Below are positions 5,641 through 12,565 of a DNA stretch of 15,806 nucleotides, one piece after another. The translations under genes and the position numbers were made by a program. The stretch comes from Pseudomonadota bacterium (GTDB lineage Bacteria > Pseudomonadota > Alphaproteobacteria > Caulobacterales > Caulobacteraceae): assembly GCA_023432855.1 (NCBI GenBank), contig JAEZEZ010000027.1, positions 1 through 15,806 on the forward strand, given 5' to 3'. How positions within the stretch are numbered: position 1 is the stretch's first letter; the number at the start of each line of letters is the position of its first letter. A model generated the notes under the pieces. That model saw only the letters and a program-made list of their open reading frames with translations, was not told where the DNA came from and did no database searches.

Positions 5641-8316
5641 TTACCCCACCGCCTCCAGCCGGCTTAGGGCCGCCTGCAGCTTGGCTCGGCCGGCCTCGGC
5701 TTCGGCGAGCTTTTCGCGGGTTTCCTCGACCACGTCCTCGCGGGCGCGGGCGATGAAGTCGGCGTTGTCGAGCTTCTTCGTGTTGCGCTGGATCTCGGCC
5801 TCGAACTCGGCGACCTGCTTGGTCAGGCGCGCGCGCTCGGCGGCGAGGTCGATGAACTCGGCGATGGCCAGCGAGCCGGTCGCCTCGCGCGCCACCAGCG
5901 GCACGGTCCCGGCCGGCGGGGCGTCGGCCTCGCGCAGGTCCGACAGGCGCGCCAGCGACACGATCAGGTCGCGGTGGCGGGCGACGCGCTGCAGGGTCTC
6001 GGCCGAGGCGCCCGACAGGGTCAGCGGCGCGCGCGCGGACGGCGGCACGTTCATCTCGGCCCGGATCGAGCGCACCTCGCTGACCAGGTCGATGATCCAG
6101 CCGATCTCGTCCTCGGCCTCGGCGTCGATCCAGGCTTCGGGCAGGTCGGGCCAGCGCGCCTCCATCAGCAGTCCCTGGCGGGCCGGGCCGCCGAAGTCGG
6201 CGAGCGCGCGCCAGAGCTCTTCGGTGATGAAGGGCGAGACCGGGTGCAGCAGCTTGAGGATCTCGTCGAGCGCCCAGGCGGCCATGGCCCGGGTCTCTTC
6301 CTTGGCGGCCTCGTCGTCGCCGTTCAGCACCGGCTTGGCGAGTTCGAGGTACCAGTCGCAGAAGACGTTCCAGATGAAGCGGTAGAGCGCGTTGGCGGCG
6401 TCGTCGAAGGCGCAGGCCTCCAGCGCCTCGGTCACCGACTTCGAGGTCTTCACCGCCTCGCCGCGGATCCAGCGGTTGACCGTGAGCTGCGCGGCGCCGG
6501 GGTCGAAGCCCTCGACGCGGACGCATTCGTTCATCTGGCAGAAGCGCGCGGCGTTCCACAGCTTGGTGCCGAAATTGCGATAGCCTTCAACGCGCTGTTC
6601 CGAGAGCTTGATGTCGCGCGCCTGGCCGGACATGGCCACCAGGGTGAAGCGCAGCGCATCGGCCCCGTACGTGTCGACCAGGCCCAGGGGGTCGATGACG
6701 TTGCCCTTGGACTTCGACATCTTCTGGCCCTTGGCGTCGCGGACCAGGGCGTTGATGAACACCCGTCTGAACGGGACCTCGCCCATGAAGTGCAGGCCCA
6801 TCATCATCATCCGGGCGACCCAGAAGAAGATGATGTCGAAGGACGTCACCAGGGTGTGGGTCGGGTAGAAGCGCTTGAGGTCCTCGGTCTCTTCCGGCCA
6901 GCCCATGGTCGAGAAGGGCCACAGCGCCGAGCTGAACCAGGTGTCCAGCACGTCCTCGTCCTGGCGCAGCGGCGTGTCCTTGCCGTAGTGCGAGCGGGCG
7001 GCGGCGAGCGCCTCGGCCTCGCTCTCCTCGACGAAGATGTGGCCGTCGGGGCCGTACCAGGCGGGGATGCGGTGGCCCCACCAAAGCTGGCGCGAGACGC
7101 ACCAGGGCTCGATGTTGCGCAGCCACTCGAAGTAGGTCTTCTCCCAGTTCCGCGGCTCGAACACCGTGTCGCCGTCCTCGACCGCCTTCAGCGCCGGCTG
7201 GGCCAGGGTCTTGGCGTCGACGTACCACTGGTCCGTCAGCCAGGGCTCGATCACCACGCCGGAGCGGTCACCGTGCGGCACGGGGTGGCGCACCTTCTCG
7301 ATGCCGCGCAGCAGGCCGAGCTCCTCGAAGCGGGCGACGATGCGGCGGCGCGCCTCGAAGCGGTCGAGGCCGCGGAATTCCTCGGGCGCGTTCTCGTTGA
7401 TGCGCGCCTCGGCGTCGAGCACGTTGAGCAGCGGCAGGTCGTGGCGCTTGCCGACCTGGAAGTCGTTGAAGTCGTGGGCCGGGGTGATCTTCACCGCGCC
7501 GGAACCCTTCTCCGGGTCGGCGTACTCGTCGGCGACGATGGGGACCAGGCGGTCGACGATGGGCAGGCGCACCTGCTTGCCGACCAGCGCCGCATAGCGC
7601 TCGTCGTCCGGGTGCACCGCCACGCCGGTGTCGCCCAGCATGGTCTCGGGGCGGGTGGTCGCCACCACGATCTCGCCGGACCCGTCCTCGAGCGGATAGG
7701 CGAAGTGGTAGTAGGCGCCGTCGACCTCCTTCTGCTCGACCTCGAGGTCGGAGATGGCGGTCTGGAACTTCGGGTCCCAGTTCACCAGCCGCTTGTCGCG
7801 GTAGATCAGGCCCTGCTTGTGCAGCTGCACGAACACCTTGCGCACGGCGGCGGACAGGCCCTCGTCGAGGGTGAAGCGCTCGCGGCTCCAGTCGCAGCTG
7901 GCGCCCAGGCGGCGCAGCTGGCGCACGATGGCGCCGCCCGACTCGGCCTTCCATTCCCAGACGCGGCTGACGAAGGCCTCGCGGCCCATCGAGCGGCGGT
8001 CCTGGTTGCCGTCGGCGGCCAGCATGCGCTCGACCACCATCTGGGTGGCGATGCCCGCGTGGTCGGTCCCCGGCAGCCAGAGCGCCGCCTTGCCGCGCAT
8101 GCGCTCGAAGCGGGTCAGCACGTCCTGCAGCGTGTTGTTCAGCGCGTGGCCGATGTGCAGCGAGCCCGTGACGTTGGGCGGCGGGATGACGATCGAGAAC
8201 CCTTCGGCGTCCGGGTTCTTCTTCAGCGCGTGCTCGGGCGCGAAGGCGCCGGACGCCTCCCACTGTTCGTACAGGCGCGGCTCGACGGTCTTCGGATCGA
8301 AAGTCTTCTCAAGCAT
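5641..8316 (-). CDS. valS: Valine--tRNA ligase
   Basis: The 891-residue cytoplasmic class Ia synthetase charges tRNA-Val with valine using ATP. Signature motifs are PPPNVTGSLHIGHALN with HIGH at 54-57, the CP1 editing domain including TTRPETMLGDTGVAVHP, the zinc/connective region, and KMSKS at 532-536 (GQKMSKSKGNVIDP). The anticodon-binding helical domain is followed by the C-terminal coiled coil (from about residue 820, rich in A, E, K and R) that contacts tRNA. Length is usual for bacterial ValRS. No Shine-Dalgarno precedes the ATG at 8316, but a 17-codon upstream frame ends across it (8309-8362), so translation may be coupled or leader-dependent. It lies 124 bp after popZ on the same strand. 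Confidence 0.98.
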   Translation of the reverse strand: MLEKTFDPKTVEPRLYEQWEASGAFAPEHALKKNPDAEGFSIVIPPPNVTGSLHIGHALNNTLQDVLTRFERMRGKAALWLPGTDHAGIATQMVVERMLAADGNQDRRSMGREAFVSRVWEWKAESGGAIVRQLRRLGASCDWSRERFTLDEGLSAAVRKVFVQLHKQGLIYRDKRLVNWDPKFQTAISDLEVEQKEVDGAYYHFAYPLEDGSGEIVVATTRPETMLGDTGVAVHPDDERYAALVGKQVRLPIVDRLVPIVADEYADPEKGSGAVKITPAHDFNDFQVGKRHDLPLLNVLDAEARINENAPEEFRGLDRFEARRRIVARFEELGLLRGIEKVRHPVPHGDRSGVVIEPWLTDQWYVDAKTLAQPALKAVEDGDTVFEPRNWEKTYFEWLRNIEPWCVSRQLWWGHRIPAWYGPDGHIFVEESEAEALAAARSHYGKDTPLRQDEDVLDTWFSSALWPFSTMGWPEETEDLKRFYPTHTLVTSFDIIFFWVARMMMMGLHFMGEVPFRRVFINALVRDAKGQKMSKSKGNVIDPLGLVDTYGADALRFTLVAMSGQARDIKLSEQRVEGYRNFGTKLWNAARFCQMNECVRVEGFDPGAAQLTVNRWIRGEAVKTSKSVTEALEACAFDDAANALYRFIWNVFCDWYLELAKPVLNGDDEAAKEETRAMAAWALDEILKLLHPVSPFITEELWRALADFGGPARQGLLMEARWPDLPEAWIDAEAEDEIGWIIDLVSEVRSIRAEMNVPPSARAPLTLSGASAETLQRVARHRDLIVSLARLSDLREADAPPAGTVPLVAREATGSLAIAEFIDLAAERARLTKQVAEFEAEIQRNTKKLDNADFIARAREDVVEETREKLAEAEAGRAKLQAALSRLEAVG

Positions 8317-8362
8317 GGCGAAAGGCGGCGCAGCTGTTCAGCGGCGCCGCCGGCGTCTCCAT
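8309..8362 (-). CDS. Possible 17-codon leader ORF overlapping the valS start
   Basis: An ATG at 8362 opens a frame reading METPAAPLNSCAAFRHA whose TGA (8309-8311) lies just past the valS ATG (8314-8316), in another frame. It has no evident Shine-Dalgarno and no valine codons, so classic attenuation by valine supply is not suggested. It may be chance; the reason to list it is that valS itself lacks a ribosome-binding site and stop/start overlap is a typical coupling arrangement. Confidence 0.2.
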   Translation of the reverse strand: METPAAPLNSCAAFRHA

Positions 8363-8379
8363 CGAATGTTCGGGAACGG

Positions 8380-8407
8380 GGGCGGCCGGGGCGGTTGTCG
8401 GCCGCCC
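8380..8407 (-). terminator. GC-rich hairpin between popZ and valS
   Basis: GGGCGGCCG and CGGCCGCCC form a perfect 9-bp stem (8380-8388 with 8399-8407) with a 10-nt loop, 33 bp past the popZ stop. No T-tract follows on the minus strand, so it may be a weak terminator, a pause or a stabilising structure. Confidence 0.35.
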
Positions 8408-8440
8408 TATATCACGCCGCGCTCAGGAAGCGACGGCGGC

Positions 8441-8968
8441 TCACTTGAATACTCGCTCGAGCTTCTCGTCCATCTTCTCGCGCAGGGCGTCGCGGACGGC
8501 GTCGCGCATGATGGAATCGAGGTTCTGGTCGGCCCAGGCGCGGATCTGCGGCTCGAGGATCGAGCGCACCAGGTCCTCGATCGTCGTGCCGCCCGAAGCG
8601 CTCACGGGCGCGCTGGCCTGGAACTGGGGCGTGGGGGCGACGAAGGCGGGCTCGGGCTCGGGCTGGGGCTGGGGCGCGGGCGCGACGTCCAGGTCGCCGA
8701 CGGTCTCGACGTGGGAGGGCTCCTCCACGCGCTCGGTCAGCTCCAGCACCTCGTCCTCGGCAGGCGCCTCGGCCTGCATCGAAGGCGGCTCGTCCATCAG
8801 GGCGGGCGAAGGCTCCTCGGCCGCCGGCTCCGGCTCGGCCGGCGCCGCAGGGTCCTCGGCCGGCGCGGCCGCCTGATTCTCGGCGGGCGCATCGTCCTCG
8901 GAGATGATGCGGCGGATGGAGGCGAGAATCTCCTCCATGGTCGGTTCCTGGGCGGTCTGTTCGGACAT
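8441..8968 (-). CDS. popZ: PopZ polar organizing protein (DUF2497)
   Basis: The 175-residue protein self-assembles into a cell-pole matrix. In Caulobacter this anchors the ParB-parS centromere and recruits ParA, SpmX and other polarity factors. The N-terminal client-binding helix MEEILASIRRIISED spans about residues 11-25. A Pro/Glu/Ala-rich acidic linker (about 26-125) follows, then the C-terminal oligomerisation helices (about 128-175, TTIEDLVRSILEPQIRAWAD, DSIMRDAVRDALREKMDEKL). Length is close to C. crescentus PopZ (177 residues, from memory). The ATG at 8968 is preferred over the upstream in-frame start at 9040 because the latter adds 24 basic residues absent from the family. The gene sits between the tolC-like gene and valS on the same strand with its own 145-bp upstream gap. 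No clear CtrA box (TTAA-N7-TTAA) is seen there. Confidence 0.93.
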   Translation of the reverse strand: MSEQTAQEPTMEEILASIRRIISEDDAPAENQAAAPAEDPAAPAEPEPAAEEPSPALMDEPPSMQAEAPAEDEVLELTERVEEPSHVETVGDLDVAPAPQPQPEPEPAFVAPTPQFQASAPVSASGGTTIEDLVRSILEPQIRAWADQNLDSIMRDAVRDALREKMDEKLERVFK

Positions 8969-9057
8969 GCGCGCGGATAGCCCTGTCTGGCGAATTACCT
9001 GGGGAGCGCACACCCTACGGGTGAAACCGCGCGCCCGCAAACGGGATTGCAGCTTGC

Positions 9058-9096
9058 CGGGCGTTCCTCAACGAAGCTTTACCTTGGGAACGCCCG
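9058..9096 (-). terminator. Hairpin downstream of the TolC-family gene
   Basis: A perfect 10-bp inverted repeat, CGGGCGTTCC (9058-9067) and GGAACGCCCG (9087-9096), encloses a 19-nt AT-richer loop. It begins 17 bp after the tolC-like stop, consistent with a transcript end, but there is no T-tract. It also lies upstream of popZ and could act in the popZ leader. Confidence 0.45.
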
Positions 9097-9113
9097 CGAC
9101 GCCCGCAGCCGCC

Positions 9114-10598
9114 TCAGCGCGGCGGCTGGACCGGCGCGCTCTGCGGGTTGGTGGCGATGGCTTCGAGCTGGGTGTCGATCGGCGCGTCGGTGTCCGTGCG
9201 CGGGTGGCGGCCGGACGGCGCGTCGAGACGGTCGAGCGCCTCGACGATCGGCTCCCACGGCACCGCGCCCTTGTTCTTCACGCGGTTGAAGTTGCGCTCG
9301 GGATCGTAGATCGGCGCGTTGGGCACCAGGTTCTCGGCCTCGAGCCGGCCCATGGCCGCCAGCAGCAGCGACTGGGCCACGTAGTTGTCGCGGCGCGAGC
9401 CGATGAGCGCGAGCTGGGCGTTGCGCAGCTCCAGCTCGGCGTTCAGCACGTCCAGGGTGGTGCGCAGACCGACCTGGGCCTCCTGGCGCACGCCCTCGGC
9501 GGCGATGGAGGCGGCGCGGACCTGCTCCTCGTTGGCGGCCAGGGCGGCGCGGGTGGACAGCACCGTCGCCCAGCTCGAGCTCACGTTGCGCAGCACGTCG
9601 CGGCGGGCCGCCTGGACATTGATCTGGGCGGCGTTCGACCGCTCCAGCGCCTGGCGCACGCGCGATCCGGTCAGGCCGCCCGTGAACAGCGGGATGGAGA
9701 CGGTGGCGGTGGCGCTGATCTCGTCGTTGTCGGTGAAGTTGCGCGCGAAGTCGCCGACGGTGTCAGCCGAGCCGTAGTTGGCGCGCAGGCCCAGGGTCGG
9801 GTTGTACTGGGCGCGGGCCAGGGCCACCCGGGCGCGGGCCGCGTCCTCGCCGCGCAGGGCGGCCTGGACGTTGGGGTTGTTGCGCTCGGCGATGGCGATG
9901 GCCTCGTCGAAGCTGTCGGGCAGGCCCGGGAGCGCCGGCTCCGGGTCGAGGTCGGCCGGCGACTGGCCGACCACCGCGGCGTAGGCCGCGCGGCTGACCG
10001 ACAGCTGGGCCTGGGCCGAAGCCAGGGAGGCCTGGGACGAGGCCAGGCGGGCTTCGGCCTGGGCGACGTCGGTGCGGGTGATCTCGCCGACCTCGAAGCG
10101 GGCGGACGCCTCGTCGAGCTGGCGCTGCAGCACCGAGACGTTTTCCTGGTTGATGCGCAGGGCCTCGGCGTCGCGGCGGACGTCGACATAGGCCTGGATG
10201 ACGCTGGACAGGATCTGGGCCTCGACGGCGCGCAGGTTCTCGCGGCCCTGCAGCACGTCGGCGGTGGCCGCGTCGATGCCGGTGACGGCGCGGCCGCCGG
10301 TCAGCAGGGGCTGGCTGGCCGACAGGCCGAGGCTGGCCGTGTCGCTTTCGCCGGTGCGGCTGGAGTCCGAGTAGGTGGCCGAGATGCCGAGATCGGCGGT
10401 CGGGCGCAGCGCCGTGCGCGCCTGGACGTAGGTCTCGTCGAGCGCGCGCTGGTCCGCGCGCTGGGCCTGCAACGTGGGGTTGGTCTCGTAGGCGAGCGCG
10501 ATGGCGTCGCTGAGCGATTCGGCGGACACGCCGCCGGCGGAGAGCGACAGCACCACAGCCAGGGCCGCGCCGGACCAAAGCGCGCGACGATTGGACAT
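9114..10598 (-). CDS. TolC-family outer membrane efflux/secretion channel
   Basis: The 494-residue outer membrane factor forms, as a trimer, the exit duct for tripartite efflux pumps and type I secretion. A signal peptide covers residues 1-26 (SLSAGGVSA then ES). Two outer-membrane efflux (OEP) repeats follow, each starting with the typical sequence: SLSDAIALAYETNPTLQAQR and SFDEAIAIAERNNPNVQAAL. Beta-strand segments with the LLTGG and LFTGG pattern (SQPLLTGGRA; SIPLFTGGLTG) and long alanine/glutamine-rich coiled helices are visible. The C-terminal tail (NFNRVKNKGAVPWEPIVEALD, then Pro-rich) is periplasmic. AAGGGG about 10 nt upstream serves as ribosome-binding site for the ATG at 10598. In Caulobacter the homologues RsaF serve S-layer type I secretion, but no ABC or adaptor genes are present here, so the partner is unknown. 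Confidence 0.93.
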   Translation of the reverse strand: MSNRRALWSGAALAVVLSLSAGGVSAESLSDAIALAYETNPTLQAQRADQRALDETYVQARTALRPTADLGISATYSDSSRTGESDTASLGLSASQPLLTGGRAVTGIDAATADVLQGRENLRAVEAQILSSVIQAYVDVRRDAEALRINQENVSVLQRQLDEASARFEVGEITRTDVAQAEARLASSQASLASAQAQLSVSRAAYAAVVGQSPADLDPEPALPGLPDSFDEAIAIAERNNPNVQAALRGEDAARARVALARAQYNPTLGLRANYGSADTVGDFARNFTDNDEISATATVSIPLFTGGLTGSRVRQALERSNAAQINVQAARRDVLRNVSSSWATVLSTRAALAANEEQVRAASIAAEGVRQEAQVGLRTTLDVLNAELELRNAQLALIGSRRDNYVAQSLLLAAMGRLEAENLVPNAPIYDPERNFNRVKNKGAVPWEPIVEALDRLDAPSGRHPRTDTDAPIDTQLEAIATNPQSAPVQPPR

Positions 10599-10636
10599 AT
10601 CCGTTATCCCCTTGCGGCCGACCAGCGGACGCCTGT

Positions 10637-10658
10637 TCTATAGTCACCCTGTGAAGGG
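10637..10658 (-). promoter_or_regulatory. Candidate -10 box and small palindrome upstream of the tolC-like gene
   Basis: On the minus strand TATAGA (10637-10642) lies about 38 bp before the ATG, preceded by CCCT-TCAC-AGGG (10647-10658), a 4-bp-arm palindrome. No good -35 is found at 16-18 bp. The 121-bp gap after the pcm-like gene suggests separate transcription. Confidence 0.3.
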
Positions 10659-10719
10659 CTAACTAGCGCATGGCGAGTTAAGCTTTTTTCACGAAGGTCC
10701 CGACAGGTTCCGTCGCTTT

Positions 10720-11349
10720 TCAGAACACGAATGTAGGGGCTCGCTCGAAACCTGCCAGCATCGGCGGCGTCGCATCGAACAGTTCGCGCGACGAGATGAC
10801 CCCGTTGATGCGTTCGAAAAGCCGGGCCTTGCCCACCGGCCCGTCGCGAAGCACCACGGCCATGCGGCCGCCGGGCTTCAGCGCCTCCAGCCAGGCCGCG
10901 GGCGGCTCGGCGACGGCGGCCTCGCAGACGATCAGGTCGTAGTCGCGCCCGGCCGGCTGGCCGAGGTCCTGCTGCACCGGCTCGACCCCGTTCTCGCGCA
11001 GCGCCTGTTCCAGCACCGCGGCGGCGCGGCCGTCGGCTTCCTGGGCCGTCACCTGCAGGCCCATCCTCGCCATGACGGCGGCGGCGTAGGGCGCGGCGAT
11101 GGCGAGCGCCTTCTCCCCGGCCTGGGGCGCGGCGGCCTGCAGCAGCTTGCCGATGTCGCGCGGCTGCATCAGGTAGCGGCCCGGGGCGATCTCGATCTCG
11201 GCCTCGGCGTAAGCGGCGAAGGCCCGGGCCGGGGCGCAGAAATCCTCGCGCCTGACCGTGCGCATCGACTGCTGCAGCTCCCAGTCGGTGACGTCGTTGG
11301 TCCGCACCTGGCTGTCGACCATGTTCATGCGCGCCGAGGTGTAGTCCAT
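10720..11349 (-). CDS. Protein-L-isoaspartate O-methyltransferase-like protein, degenerate SAM site
   Basis: The 209-residue protein has the N-terminal pattern of the alphaproteobacterial PCMT-like group: ARMNMVDSQVRTNDVTD (6-22), RREDFCAP (33-40), AYAEAEIEIAPGRYLMQPRD (46-65) and IGKLLQAA (66-73). Normally a glycine-rich SAM motif I (like VLEIGTGSGY) follows. Here it reads KALAIAAPYAAAVMARMG (80-97), with every motif glycine lost. The later strand DYDLIVCEAAVAEPP and LKPGGRMAVVLRDG remain recognisable. True Pcm repairs isoaspartyl residues by methylation; this copy may not bind SAM and could be structural. The ATG at 11349 has a GGAAGG about 11 nt upstream and a good promoter 57 bp upstream. 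The gene precedes the tolC-like gene, a pairing I recall from Caulobacter. Confidence 0.85.
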   Translation of the reverse strand: MDYTSARMNMVDSQVRTNDVTDWELQQSMRTVRREDFCAPARAFAAYAEAEIEIAPGRYLMQPRDIGKLLQAAAPQAGEKALAIAAPYAAAVMARMGLQVTAQEADGRAAAVLEQALRENGVEPVQQDLGQPAGRDYDLIVCEAAVAEPPAAWLEALKPGGRMAVVLRDGPVGKARLFERINGVISSRELFDATPPMLAGFERAPTFVF

Positions 11350-11405
11350 TTGCGCCGCCTTCCACGCTGCCGGCGCACGCGTGAGGCGCCGGGAAAATCG
11401 CGCCG

Positions 11406-11435
11406 CTTATAGGGTCCGCCGGCCTACGGGAGCAA
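11406..11435 (-). promoter_or_regulatory. Housekeeping-type promoter for the pcm-like gene
   Basis: On the minus strand TTGCTC (11430-11435) is followed after 18 bp by TATAAG (11406-11411), one base off the -10 consensus. The predicted start is near 11399, giving a leader of about 50 nt. Confidence 0.55.
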
Positions 11436-11563
11436 GACGCCCCGCCCGCGCATCGGCGGCAAATCCACAGGCGGCCGCGACGGGACCGTCGCCGCGCTGA
11501 AAGTCGCGTTGCGGCGCGAAAGCCGATCTGATAGCCCTCCGCCCTCGCGAATTTCGCGCCGGT

Positions 11564-11637
11564 GGCCCGGTGGCGGAGTGGTTACGCAGCGGACTGCAAA
11601 TCCGTGTACCCCGGTTCGATTCCGGGCCGGGCCTCCA
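11564..11637 (+). tRNA. tRNA-Cys (anticodon GCA)
   Basis: The 74-nt cloverleaf has a 7-bp acceptor stem GGCCCGG/CCGGGCC with discriminator T and an encoded CCA end. The anticodon stem is GCGGA/TCCGT around the loop CTGCAAA (anticodon GCA at 11596-11598). The T arm contains GGTTCGATTCC. An odd palindrome CGCGAA-T-TTCGCG (11546-11558) lies just before the 5' end. It is the only RNA gene recognised in the window and borders a low-GC segment, a usual place for inserted DNA. Confidence 0.97.
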
Positions 11638-11677
11638 TATTCCCAGAACGATGCCCGTTGAACGCGCCCAGCCCTTC

Positions 11678-11715
11678 GGGGACAGGTAGCGGCCGGTCGC
11701 CGCCATTCAGTCCCC
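11678..11715. repeat. GGGGAC...GTCCCC palindrome, copy A
   Basis: GGGGAC (11678-11683) and GTCCCC (11710-11715) form the outer arms, with GCGGC/GCCGC inside. The unit is nearly identical to 12297-12333 in the same orientation, and the similarity extends about 20 bp to the left (TGAACGC...CC). It lies 3 bp past the stop of the small membrane gene and 40 bp past tRNA-Cys, so it could end transcripts from both sides. Confidence 0.7.
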
Positions 11716-11717
11716 GG

Positions 11718-12119
11718 CTACACGTATCGATGGTCAGTGCTCTTTTCCCACACCACACTAAAGGCAAACAACGCCAGCGCAGATACAATGACGCCGGGTA
11801 GAAAGCGTTCTGGGTGAAGTTGCTGCCACCACAGTGTGAACAATGAATACAACCCAAGAAGTGAGGCGCTCACAGCAGCTCTCATCCAGGCCGTCTTGAT
11901 GACCCGTCGCGCCGCTAATTCGAATAGTGATGACAGCGGTCCATACAAGAATATGAGGTAGAATACTGCGGCGGCCAGCAAGCTCGCCAGGACAGCTTGA
12001 ACCGCAGAGCCAAAGTCCCGCGATGGATAAATGGCCGCGAAATTTGCCAGTCCGCTCGAAACACCGACGACCAGAATCTCCGCAACCTTGCGCTCGATGA
12101 TCGGCCGAACGTTCCGCAT
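11718..12119 (-). CDS. Small multi-pass membrane protein of unknown function (low-GC)
   Basis: This 133-residue protein is not recognised. Hydrophobic segments lie at about 37-60 (AVLASLLAAAVFYLIFLYG), 80-97 (AVSASLLGLYSLFTLWW) and 104-123 (FLPGVIVSALALFAFSVVW), with a weaker one at 13-30, so three or four membrane spans are likely. A strong Shine-Dalgarno GAGGAG (12128-12133) lies 8 nt before the ATG at 12119, which argues for a real gene. Base composition is clearly unlike the neighbours: three 60-bp lines counted gave 52, 53 and 58% GC. It uses codons rare in this window (TTA, CTA, ATA, AGA, GTA). The position beside tRNA-Cys between two matching palindromes suggests acquired DNA. Confidence 0.72.
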   Translation of the reverse strand: MRNVRPIIERKVAEILVVGVSSGLANFAAIYPSRDFGSAVQAVLASLLAAAVFYLIFLYGPLSSLFELAARRVIKTAWMRAAVSASLLGLYSLFTLWWQQLHPERFLPGVIVSALALFAFSVVWEKSTDHRYV

Positions 12120-12141
12120 ATGTGACGCTCCTCGCAGGCAG

Positions 12142-12167
12142 AATTACGGGGACAAGATTACCTATTT
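12142..12167. repeat. AATTACGGGGACAAGATTAC-type motif
   Basis: The sequence AATTACGGGGACAAGATTAC, followed by CTATTT, resembles a short repeat motif (GGTAATCTGTCCCCGTAATT when read from the other strand) that I recall from REP elements linked to REP-associated tyrosine transposases. This is from memory; only one copy is present and no transposase is nearby. It lies just upstream of the low-GC gene. Confidence 0.3.
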
Positions 12168-12296
12168 GCCCGATAGGGCCGACCGTGGCGGGGCGCCCGT
12201 CGAGCGGCCCCTGGCCCTTCGGGGGCTGGCTGGCGCCGCAGGCGCTTCCTCTCCCCGAACGCAAAGGACAACGCGCCGCGCTGAACGCCCACCTCT

Positions 12297-12333
12297 GGGG
12301 ACAGGAAGCGGCCGGTGGCCGCTATCAGTCCCC
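12297..12333. repeat. GGGGAC...GTCCCC palindrome, copy B
   Basis: GGGGAC (12297-12302) and GTCCCC (12328-12333) enclose CGGCC-GGT-GGCCG. It is nearly identical to 11678-11715 and in the same orientation, 619 bp away, on the other side of the low-GC gene. Confidence 0.7.
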
Positions 12334-12370
12334 GAGCGCGGCGTGCGTCTGCCCCCTGGCCCAAATGATC

Positions 12371-12507
12371 GTCATCCCCGGGCTTGTCCCGGGGACCCAT
12401 TCGTCCGCGGCAGAGCGGATCGAGGACTGCCCGCACGGGCGCAGTCGTGACCGTCACCCGCTGAGCCCGCCTCCGCCATGGATCCCCGGAACAAGTCCGG
12501 GGATGAC
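12371..12507. repeat. Inverted pair of GTCATCCCCGG hairpins
   Basis: The left unit begins at 12371 with GTCATCCCCGGGCTTGTCCC and forms a CCCCGGG/CCCGGGG hairpin. The right unit ends at 12507, reads TGGATCCCCGGAACAAGTCC then GGGGATGAC, and forms a CCCCGG/CCGGGG hairpin. The two are inverted relative to each other around about 80 bp. This GTCATCCCCGG...GGGGATGAC repeat is a common intergenic element in alphaproteobacteria. Confidence 0.7.
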
Positions 12508-12535
12508 GGAATTGGGTGGTCTCACGGCCTTTATA

Positions 12536-12550
12536 GGGGGCCGCGCCCCC
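12536..12550 (-). terminator. GC hairpin after the permease gene
   Basis: GGGGGC (12536-12541) and GCCCCC (12545-12550) make a 6-bp stem 15 bp past the stop at 12566, followed on the minus strand by TATAAAGG rather than a T-tract. This is a weak call. Confidence 0.3.
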
Positions 12551-12565
12551 GAGTGCGGGGACGCG

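Larger units (their letters stand above)
12120..12565. other. 446-bp gene-free stretch composed of repeat units
   Basis: No credible coding frame was found here. The stretch holds the ribosome-binding site of the small membrane gene, an AATTACGGGGACAAGATTAC motif (12142-12167), the second GGGGAC palindrome (12297-12333), an inverted pair of CCCCGG hairpins (12371-12507) and a GC hairpin after the permease gene (12536-12550). The rest (about 12170-12290) is GC-rich without recognised content. Confidence 0.6.

Noticed and set aside
5974..8448. Plus-strand open frame of more than 800 codons
   Set aside because: It lies opposite valS, a clear gene, and has the composition of an antisense frame in high-GC DNA.
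8969..9040. Alternative upstream PopZ start adding 24 residues
   Set aside because: The added basic residues do not resemble PopZ N-termini; the family begins at MSEQ-type sequence a few residues before the MEEILASIRRII helix.
8969..9113. CtrA-binding site in the popZ upstream region
   Set aside because: No TTAA-N7-TTAA pair is present; isolated TTA-like triplets are not enough.
10653..10690. Plus-strand hairpin followed by TTTTTT upstream of the tolC-like gene
   Set aside because: The stem is short and imperfect and no plus-strand gene precedes it; the genes here are on the minus strand.
11407..11857. Minus-strand frames across tRNA-Cys (containing GPESNRGTRICSPLRNHSATG and similar)
   Set aside because: These are antisense translations of the tRNA, a common source of false hypothetical proteins.
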